DNA of 64,000 bases, from contig JAOVFP010000006.1 of NCBI GenBank assembly GCA_025738555.1, positions 2,542,001-2,606,000 on the forward strand, read 5' to 3'. Below, piece after piece: positions 56,375 to 64,000 of this stretch. How positions within the stretch are numbered: position 1 is the stretch's first letter; every line of letters begins with the position of its first letter. Below the pieces are notes generated by a model. That model worked only from the letters and a program-made list of their open reading frames with translations. It was not told where the DNA came from and did not search any database. The translations under genes and the position numbers were made by a program. The DNA is from Cyathus striatus (taxonomy: Eukaryota; Basidiomycota; Agaricomycetes; Agaricales; Nidulariaceae).

Positions 56375-57987
56375 ATGTCAGTACCGCTCTATGTACCACT
56401 CACAACACCCCTCCGCACAAAACGCAACTTCAAAGGCCTCCAACTCGACGCACCACCCATCTCCGAACTCTCCCTCCCCGCCCCACCTCCAAACAACACA
56501 AACACAAAAGACCCAATCCCAACACGCCCCGCACCCAAAAAACGTCCTCCCCCACTGGGTGCCGAACCACCCTCCAATATCAGCATCCCACCCTTCATCC
56601 CACCCGACGACCTGGCCGAAACGCCCATCAGCGCCCGCAGAAGCGCGATAACCGCTTCCCTCACAACCACCCTCGCAAAATTAGATATGAACGCGCCCGT
56701 CAAATTCGATTTGCGAGATAGCGAAGCTTAAAGCCCTCGCTGAGCTCGGTCAGGGTAACGGCGGGAGTGTAATTAAAGTGTTGCATGTTCCTAGCGGGAT
56801 TACAATGGCCAAAAAGGTATGTTTTCTTTCCTTTCGTTTGTGATTTGATGTTATACATGCTGATGGTGTTATGAAGATCGTATTGATAGATGCCAAGTCG
56901 TCAATACGCAAGCAAATCCTCCGCGAGCTGCAAATCATGCACGACTGCAACTCGGAACATATCATATCATCATATGGATCGTACCTCGCCGAACCCAATA
57001 TCTGCATATGCATGGAATTCATGGACAAAGGATCGTTCGACTCCATCTACAAGTCCACAGGCCCCATTCCCATCGAAGTCGTAGCGAAAGTGGCATGGAG
57101 CGTGCTCGAGGGGCTGATGTACCTATACGATATGCATCGGATTATACACCGAGGTACGTATGCCTTTCATTTTATTTTTGTCTTTTGATGTGAAAGAAGC
57201 TGATGGGTGGATGGGAGTAGATATTAAACCATCAAATATACTTTGCAATTCGGAGGGAAAGATCAAGTTGTGTGATTTTGGCGTATCTGGAGAGTTGATC
57301 AACTCCATTGCCAACACGTTCGTTGGGACTTCCGTGTACATGAGCGTATGTCCCCATCCCGATCCTTAACAATCCGTACTTATAATAAACCCAGCCAGAA
57401 CGTATCCAAGGCGCAGAATACAGCGTCAAATCAGATGTCTGGTCACTCGGAATAACATTAATCGAACTCGCAGCTGGCAGATTCCCATTCTCAGACTGGA
57501 CAGACGACGATGATCGCTCCGACCTTGAAGATAATTCCCTTCCTGACTCCGGCGAACAGCCTTCCTCGGGGGATAGCAATGGAAGCAAAGATCGTACGCC
57601 TACCTATCGCGATATGTCCTTCTCTTCTCCCACGAAGAAGAGGGAAAGTAAAAGGGAAAGCGGGATGAGTATGAGTAAGAGGAAGAGTAAAGGCGTAAGC
57701 TTGCATGGGGGTAGTATGACAATGAGCATCATCGAGTTGATGCATCAGATTGTGAGAGAGCCAGCGCCGAGGTTGCCTGATGGCTTTGGAGTCCCCGCCG
57801 AGGAATTTGTCGATAGGTGTTTGATGAAGGATCCGGAGGTTAGAGGGACTCCGGGGGTTTTACTTGTGCGTTGTTTTTTCCCCCGCCTGTCTTTTTTTGT
57901 GGGGCTGATGTCGGATAGATGTCGGAGTGGATGAAGTATGCTAGAAGCTCGACGTTCGATTTGAAAGCTTGGACTGGGACATTTTGA
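56375..57987 (+). CDS. MAP kinase kinase of the Ste7/Fuz7 (MEK1/2-like) type, with one +1 frameshift
   Basis: Five exons: 56375-56816, 56877-57153, 57221-57345, 57395-57865, 57919-57987, about 460 aa. Residues 1-115 are Pro-rich. Kinase landmarks: glycine loop [12 protein letters not shown], Lys in ITMAKK, alpha-C Glu in QILRELQIM, catalytic [20 protein letters not shown], activation loop [10 protein letters not shown] (Ser and Thr at the phosphorylation spacing) and [20 protein letters not shown]. An acidic, serine-rich insert of about 80 residues follows RFPFSDW, as in other basidiomycete members. This family phosphorylates the mating/filamentation MAP kinase. The exon lengths sum to 1384 nt, one too many; the frame breaks near 56,725 (DLRDSEA then stop) just before [10 protein letters not shown], so there is one extra base, real or a sequence error. 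Confidence 0.85.
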
Positions 57988-58560
57988 GGACGGTCTGTTA
58001 TGGGACGGTGTCAACCGCTGGTGCGGTATCTAAAAGTGTTGTAACATTGTAATTATATCTATGGTATGTGTTTTCTCTCTTTCATCTTTCCATTACTTAT
58101 GCAGTGTCTCGTAGATGTCTAAAGTAACCTCATTTACCGCCCTTTCTTTATCTATACATTCATTTAACCATTTTTATTATGCATTTTTATCTATTACGCA
58201 CTTTCAGATTTCGTGTACATTGGTTGTTTTATAGTTACAATGTTTATTAATGCCATGTAGTCCCATGTTCGAATATAATCTCCTTCTGACATGATATCCA
58301 TGAAACATACGTAGGAAAGATACGGTTTCCGAAATCACCGACGCGGCGCGATCTTTCTGATAGCAAGTTCTAGGTGTCTTTGTACGTTGTCGTATTTATA
58401 GTCTCATCTAAAGTCTAATTTGATTTTCATGAAACACGCTGTGGCACAGAACACACGGTTCCCGAAATTACCGGTGTGGTGTGACGTATTTGACTGTATG
58501 TTGCCATGAAGTATCTTGTGCATTGTCGTCTTTGTGCCTGGCTGACGACTCTGTTAATGA
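57988..58560. other. 3' region of the kinase gene, no gene recognised
   Basis: AT-rich with T-runs. Two related segments near 58,300 and 58,440 share 'catgaaacacgctgtgg'-like and 'gtttccgaaatcaccg'/'gttcccgaaattaccg' text, suggesting a small degenerate repeat. Confidence 0.35.
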
Positions 58561-60350
58561 TAAACTTAAATGCATATCTATGTATGAAAGACAGAAAAAT
58601 GTGGCGTTGATTCGATCACGCGAACTTCATTGAACAGCAGCACACTGACATGTCAATTATCCTATGTACCACTGGTCTCTATTGATATCTTTCAACTGCA
58701 GTCCTTTAGTTTACGTTACATTAAGTATGTTACTTATAATAACTTTTCTCTTTCTCGTTCTTCACGTTCTTCCTTAACAACGTTGGAATTGCAAGGTGCT
58801 GTGGCTTAGCAGCTCTATAAGTTTGAATTTAATCCTTGGTCGAAGCCCAGACACCTTCAAAACTCTCGAGCTGAAGTTTTCTCCTGTCTTTTATTAAATA
58901 TTCCCTTTAATAATTTCCCTTTCACCAGCGACTCGGATCCGGTACAATGCTATCTCGTTCTTCCCGTCCTTTCTTTTATGTTCCCTTCCCTTCCACCTTA
59001 GTACAATTTCGCAGCTTATTCTTCCAAGGTGATGAGGCTGAGAGGTTAGCATACTTCAAGCACAGGTAGAATACTTACGATGTGAATTCTGCTTTGTGCA
59101 TTTTATTGTATCACGGATTTCGTGAATGTATTTTTGTTGTGCTGTATTAGTAGTATGAAAGACGAAAAATGTGAAAACCTCAAATCGATACAGAAAGCAG
59201 CAGTAGCCGGTACACGCTATGCCTGAAATGAATTATGGACACAATTTTTCCTGTGTGCCACTGGCATCTATTGATATGTATCTGGTTGCGTTACAATAAA
59301 TACATTACTTTTAGTGTCTACTTTACTCCCTTTCACTCATTCTTCCCTTCCTTCCTTAACAGCTTTGGAATTGCAAAGTACTGTAGCTTAGGAGTTATGA
59401 GTTCAAATATTATCCTTTCTCAAAGTACAGACGTCTTTCCGAATATCTTTATGTTTGGCATCTTTTTCTTTTGTCTTTTATTTAATATTCCCTTCCCTTC
59501 CACCCGAGTACTTGAAATCCTTGTCGCAGCCTTGCCATTCATTTTATGCCCTGATGGTCTTTCTACCTCTGTTTCTTGTTTCATCGCCTTCCTTTTGTGA
59601 ATATCCAACCCTTCGTGGCTTGTGCCAGTGGAGTGAAAGGGCTCAAGGGTTAGAATGACTGCATTACGGGACAAGCTAGGATTTCGATCCTGGCTTGAGT
59701 TTCTGCACATTCTACATAGCTCCTCGCTGCATTCAATGGATGGATCAAAATTGTGTTTTGTGTCGTGCGTGCAGTATTGATCACCCCGATAAGTTCACTC
59801 ATCGCCTTTCCTTTTTCTTGAGTTTATCTAAAATTCGTATTCCGGTTCTTCACCTCTAAGTCTTTATGGATATTTCTGGTGGGCTAATGTAGCTTAGATG
59901 GTCTGCGCTGCCAGCTAGGGTTTTGAATCCCAGCTGGAGGTTCGGTGGGCTAGCTCGTCACCGTCACTTATGGTGCGGAAGTTCTGTTAATTTCTTTTAC
60001 TCCGCTACTTCCCATCTCCCACTTTTAGTCTCTCGCAGTTTGTGCTTCTGGGGTAGCGGGGATTAGAGGATTGAAGCCTGTCTGCATGATGCTAGCTGGG
60101 ACTTTGAATCATATGTGAGGTGGTTTGACTGCCTAGTTCTCATTTCTACTTTTGCTTTTTTTCTTGCACATCCTTGCTGCTTAGCTCACCAACGTAATTT
60201 TGAGGCTTTGATTTATTGGGTTCAGGGGGAGGGGTAAATGGGCCTGCCGATGATTCTCGATAGAGTCATTGTGTGCTTCCACCATTTTTTCGTCCTCGTT
60301 CCCCCCTCTGTGGCTTTTCATGGCTTGTATTTGCGGGGTGATGGGGCGAA
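58560..60350 (+). repeat. Cluster of tRNA-derived SINE-like units
   Basis: Two long modules (about 58,580-59,150 and 59,160-59,720) share 'tatgaaagac', 'tgtaccactgg', 'tctattgatat', 'ttccttaacaac', 'ttggaattgcaa', then a tRNA-like head. Heads with A-box and B-box text: 58,799-58,856 (tggcttagcag ... ggtcgaagccc), 59,385-59,440 (gtagcttaggag ... ttcaaatattatcc), 59,637-59,700 (ggatttcgatcctggc), 59,889-59,945 (tagcttagatgg ... ggttttgaatccc) and 60,052-60,115 (decayed). A third partial module without a head is at about 61,490-61,650. Pyrimidine-rich bodies separate the heads. None forms a full cloverleaf, so these are pol III-type retroposons and not tRNA genes. No protein gene is recognised to 60,960. 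Confidence 0.6.
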
Positions 60351-60970
60351 TTGGTTATATGTCCTTCGAAACAGTACTTATTTCCTTAACCAGTCGTCAC
60401 CATCCTTCTTCGGTGCTCTGCTTTTCTGACGTGCGCAGTGCTACACTTCCTCTTCCTTTTATACCATCTTACCCCGTGGCATGCGCTGTTCTTCGATTTG
60501 TCCTGCGCGTCACAAAGTTTGTGGTGCGACATTGGCTGGGCGATATTGATGTCAGTGGAGGTATGCATATTTACGGGTTACACAGCTTTCAAAATGCTGT
60601 ACTCTTTTGCCTATCAATTTTGGTCGCCATAGATTCGTGTGGTACCCTTATTTCCTCTCGTCTTCAGTGTGGTTATCGGTGGCGTGGGGCTCAGCCGGAT
60701 GAACGTAACGTTGAGTTGTCGAAAGCAACCAAAGCTTTCGGTTCCGAATTCCGTTCTAGTGGGCAACGGCTTCACACTACCTTATTTCTCCCAACTGACT
60801 TTTTAACTGCTATTCATCAAGTTTCTGATCATTTTTCCACTTCTCACTACGAACGGCTCTTGAAGATGCTTTGCTACCGCACACCGTTTGTATTTCGTAG
60901 TAGTTACAGACATTCATCACTGGCCATTTCTCTCGCCAGATAGTATTCTGCCTGCCAACAAGCCTTGATA

Positions 60971-61235
60971 CTGTACTATTTCGACCGATTGTTCGGTCAT
61001 GCGTCACGGTACCCATCTGAACTGAACAAATTTTCCATTTGTCGCACATAACGGAGGGGTTTGAACAATGGTTCAGCGAAAGAAATATAGTTATAAATTG
61101 CAAAAAATTCTTGAACAGTGATATATTGAACAAATTTGGCCAATGTCACGCACAAAATCATGATCTGAACAGAACAATGAACCAAATTTTTCTGTCACGC
61201 CAAAAAGTCGTGAACATTTGGTCGAAATAGTACAG
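60971..61235. mobile_element. 265-bp MITE with CTGTACTATTTCGACC termini and TA target duplication
   Basis: The left end is CTGTACTATTTCGACCGATT and the right end, reversed, CTGTACTATTTCGACCAAAT: 16 identical bases, then TGTTC also matches. TA flanks both sides (60,969-60,970 and 61,236-61,237). Internal 'gaacaaattt' and 'gaacaatg' motifs repeat. No coding capacity. Fits a Tc1/mariner/pogo-mobilised miniature element. Confidence 0.85.
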
Positions 61236-62007
61236 TACCCCCAAACCTCTCATTTTCCCTCATGCAACTGCAACAATAGGAAGTGCTTCACCCTGTGTTG
61301 TCATCCTATCCCTCGCCTTCTCTGTGGTCTTTCTCCACTGTTGCTAAAAACTCCAGTGTACCGTAACTCGCCGTTACGCAAGTACACATTCACAACTTTT
61401 ATTCTGAACGATGAAGCCAAGGGGTTAAAACACTTGTATAGGTAGAATAAAATGTATAATTGATTCTTATGTTTGAAAACATCTCTCTATGTATGTGTAG
61501 ACAAAAAATATGGAATTCATATACTTGCTGACTTCATAAGCAGCAGTACACACTTCATCTGAAATGAATTACTGGCATAGATTCCCTGTGTACCACTGGC
61601 TTCCATTGATACACTTTAATGGCAGCCTTTTAGAACAAAAAAGTAGTGTCGGCAAGTGGGAAAACCCACTACTAAACCAAAGAGAAAAAGAGTTGTCAGT
61701 CCTCTCAATCTGATTTTTCTTTTGATTTTTCAATATACTTATAGTATCACTCTATTTTCAAGTCGAGTGTTTAAGCAAAGATGATGTGTATGATACAGTA
61801 ACTGCAGGTCTACTTTAGAAATGTTCCCTATAAAATATTCTATAAAATTAACACAAACTTGGACATTCAGCAGCAGCTCAGACAAAGGTCTTTCTGGATA
61901 GATTCATTGTGTGAACAGAAGTGGGTAAAAAACTTGAAAAACTTGAATAGGTGACCTAGGTTGGGACATTTATGGCTGAAAAGACGTTGGTCACATTAGT
62001 GGAAAAT

Positions 62008-62926
62008 TTACACATGGTCCGAATTACAAACCTCTGTGTGATTTGTGAACTGATCCATTGGTGTGTGGAGATGAGCAGCTTCATCCTCATCCTACAGATG
62101 AAAAATGTTAGCAATAACTAGACAAGACAAACATAATACTAACCTTGGAGTCACGCATCTGCTCCAACCAGGCTTCCACCTTGCACTCACTCTCCTTCTT
62201 CCTCAGCTGCTAAAATACGATTAGAAATGGATAAAAGAAGCTAACATGATGCTGACCTCCTCTTCAGTGGTCTCCCCTGAAACCATCATCCCAAGCTCAT
62301 TTGCCATCCATGTCATGATCAAGTCCTCCTGTTCCTGAACTTGTTTATATTTTTCAACTGTGTAACCACTGGGTACTGCTGCTCTAAATCTGTCTACTTG
62401 CTTCATCTTCTCCTCATCCATCCTGATCTCCATAGTCTTCAGATCCACCGGAGTGCTTGCACCAGTAACATCATTGATGCTGATAGAAGATGTGTCCTAG
62501 GGAGAAATGAGTTAGCAAAAACTAGAGGAGGCAAACTCGTTATATGACAGTAACCTTGTCTGTCTTCTTCCTCGTGACCTCCAGCAAGCTCTCCTGCTTC
62601 TCATGCTGTTAACGTGTCAGCCATGATAAGAAGAGACAAAAAGTAATGTTACTGACCATCTTTCCCTTTCCTTTTGAACGTATCCTTCGAATTTCCTTCC
62701 CCTCCTCCTTTATCACCCCCACTGGGATAACTCGATATTCATCTACATCTGCAGAGGATCTGCTGAATTTTCCTTGAGCATCGACAGCCTGAACTTGACC
62801 TATGTCCTACAGAGAAATTTAGTGGCATGTAATGGAGGAAGATATATTACTCACAGACTGTGCTTGGTTATCAGGCTTGGACTTCGGTTTTTGTTTGGAG
62901 GGTTCATTGGGAGGGAGAGATGACAT
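62008..62926 (-). CDS. Small orphan protein, 220 aa, six exons, open
   Basis: From ATG 62,926 six exons join with every junction in phase 0: 62855-62926, 62657-62806, 62555-62605, 62257-62496, 62144-62209, 62008-62091. All introns are 45-60 nt with GT-AG. The protein is highly charged: a Pro/Lys N-terminus (PPNEPSKQKPKSK), a basic stretch (KEIRRIRSKGKGKM), a middle segment likely helical (MDEEKMKQVDRF, YTVEKYKQVQEQEDLIMTW) and an acidic C-terminus. I do not recognise a domain. Such short-exon, charged orphan genes are frequent near mushroom transposons. Conserved phase and lack of stops argue that it is a genuine gene. Confidence 0.65.
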
Positions 62927-64000
62927 GCTGGTGGTTTAGGATAAAGTTAAGGTGTTGGAAGAAAAACCCACTCGTACAGATATTTAAGGCGGCTGTCTGA
63001 GACATGAATGTGGTCTCCACTCTGTCTGACTTTCCAGATCCAGTATACACTTTCAACTACTTTTATTATATTGAATGCCGAATACAAATTTTGCTGTATA
63101 AATTGTGTGTGCAATATTCGCTGCTTTATAAATTCTGGTTGCTATACATGCCCTAGTTATAGTGAGAAGAAGGTGGAGTAGTGTTTACAATGACTATCAT
63201 ACCAATAATTCAATTATTACTTCGAATTACCGGTCATTCCCAGTGGGATTACTTAGTAGATGGCATGCAGTTGCCGCACATAAGACAGCAGCCTTACATT
63301 CTATTCAAGCAACTTGTAATATCGGTGCCATAGATGAGCTGGATGGATGAATTGAAGCTTAAAGCTGTGTCGCCTCGTCGGGGTGTCTTAACACTTAGAA
63401 TAACTATTAAACTAATATATTTAAATTTTCGATTACATTTGTACATCAGTGGTTCATGCAATTTTTTGTAAAGTTGTTTCTTGGTTGTTTATGTGGAAAT
63501 TGACGGTTAATTTAGAGTCGCATACGGTCATGGACTATGAATATTGTAGTAATACGCAGTACAAACAGGGTTCGAAATCCACCGACGCCACTTTTCAAAT
63601 ATACGTGCACGCAAGATGTCCAGCCCCTATCTTTTAACCGTGTTCGTCTTTCAGTAAGAATGTATATTCTTAACTTCTTGCATGATGTCAGATATGCGTA
63701 GCGCAAGTTCGAATGGAGCTGATTAGTTCGAGTTGTGCTATATATGAGCCGAGTTACCTTCTAAATTGACAAAAATAACATGTCAGAACTCCAACTTTCC
63801 AACGTTCTAAAAGTAGAATCGTTATGTATTTATGGAGTCGATCACTTACAAAGAGTTCCGATGTTGTCCGCCTACGTATGGCCATCGCGGGACAACAAAC
63901 GGAAGAATCTGGAGTTCGTCTGAATAGGAGGATCCACGCTACTGAGGATAGGCAAGAGAGATCTGTTGATTATAACGGACGGTGCTTGGTGAGGTATATC
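62927..64000. other. No gene recognised
   Basis: Open frames here are short and without known motifs. 'gggttcgaaatcc' at 63,570 resembles an isolated B box without an A box. The sequence has ordinary CpG content and could contain the edge of a gene continuing beyond 64,000. Confidence 0.3.

Noticed and set aside
59885..59950. Functional tRNA gene
   Set aside because: A and B boxes are recognisable but no 7-bp acceptor stem closes the structure; neighbouring decayed copies indicate a SINE head.
60269..60943. 224-codon open frame after the SINE cluster
   Set aside because: No recognisable domain, several overlapping frames of similar length, and part lies in repeat-like sequence. It stays possible but unsupported.

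Overview
The window is eukaryotic and almost certainly from a mushroom-forming basidiomycete (Agaricomycetes). Genes are cut by many short GT-AG introns (about 45-60 nt). The recognisable transposon genes (Plavaka, KDZ of the CxC2 and CxC5/CxC6 types) and the DUF6532-type protein belong to families that are expanded in that class. A Ste7/Fuz7-like MAP kinase kinase, a PAAF1/Rpn14-like WD40 protein and an orphan seven-helix membrane protein also fit. There is nothing prokaryotic here.

Layout. (1) 1-14,500: two multi-exon accessory genes on the minus strand (a DUF6532 relic at 91-2236 and an open ten-exon orphan at 4819-7493), a terminal-inverted-repeat (TIR) element filled with a 19-bp satellite (2733-4516), a direct segmental duplication (7.4-8.5 kb and 9.05-10.4 kb) and a 138-bp MITE. 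(2) 14,500-49,300: a repeat-dominated, visibly CpG-poor block with almost no host genes. It holds a dead CxC2-KDZ transposase, a dead Plavaka transposase, a dead CxC5/CxC6 KDZ-associated gene, one open gene with an acidic repeat (36,005-38,610), three solo LTRs with 5-bp target duplications, a pair of inverted 1.2-kb repeats 7.6 kb apart, and several large elements whose interiors are satellite DNA. Three of these have satellite arms in inverted orientation (23,224-26,070; 29,766-34,465; 38,953-40,425). A fourth (44,138-49,281) has TIRs and a perfect 9-bp target duplication. (3) 49,300-58,000: ordinary gene-dense chromosome with normal CpG content: 7TM protein, prolyl-aminopeptidase-like hydrolase, PAAF1/Rpn14 and MAP kinase kinase. 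(4) 58,000-64,000: a cluster of tRNA-derived SINE-like units, a 265-bp TA-flanked MITE and one small six-exon orphan gene.

Two themes run through the window. First, the transposon-associated genes are broken mainly by C-to-T changes, often where family comparison suggests CGA became TGA. This is the signature of cytosine methylation followed by deamination. Second, several TIR elements with unrelated ends carry satellite interiors, and their cores repeatedly contain the word TGTCACAC. I regard this satellite-armed foldback architecture as the most unusual content of the window.

Limits: homology calls come from recognising family motifs by eye. Exon boundaries were chosen from GT-AG signals and reading-frame continuity. 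No alignment or database search was run.
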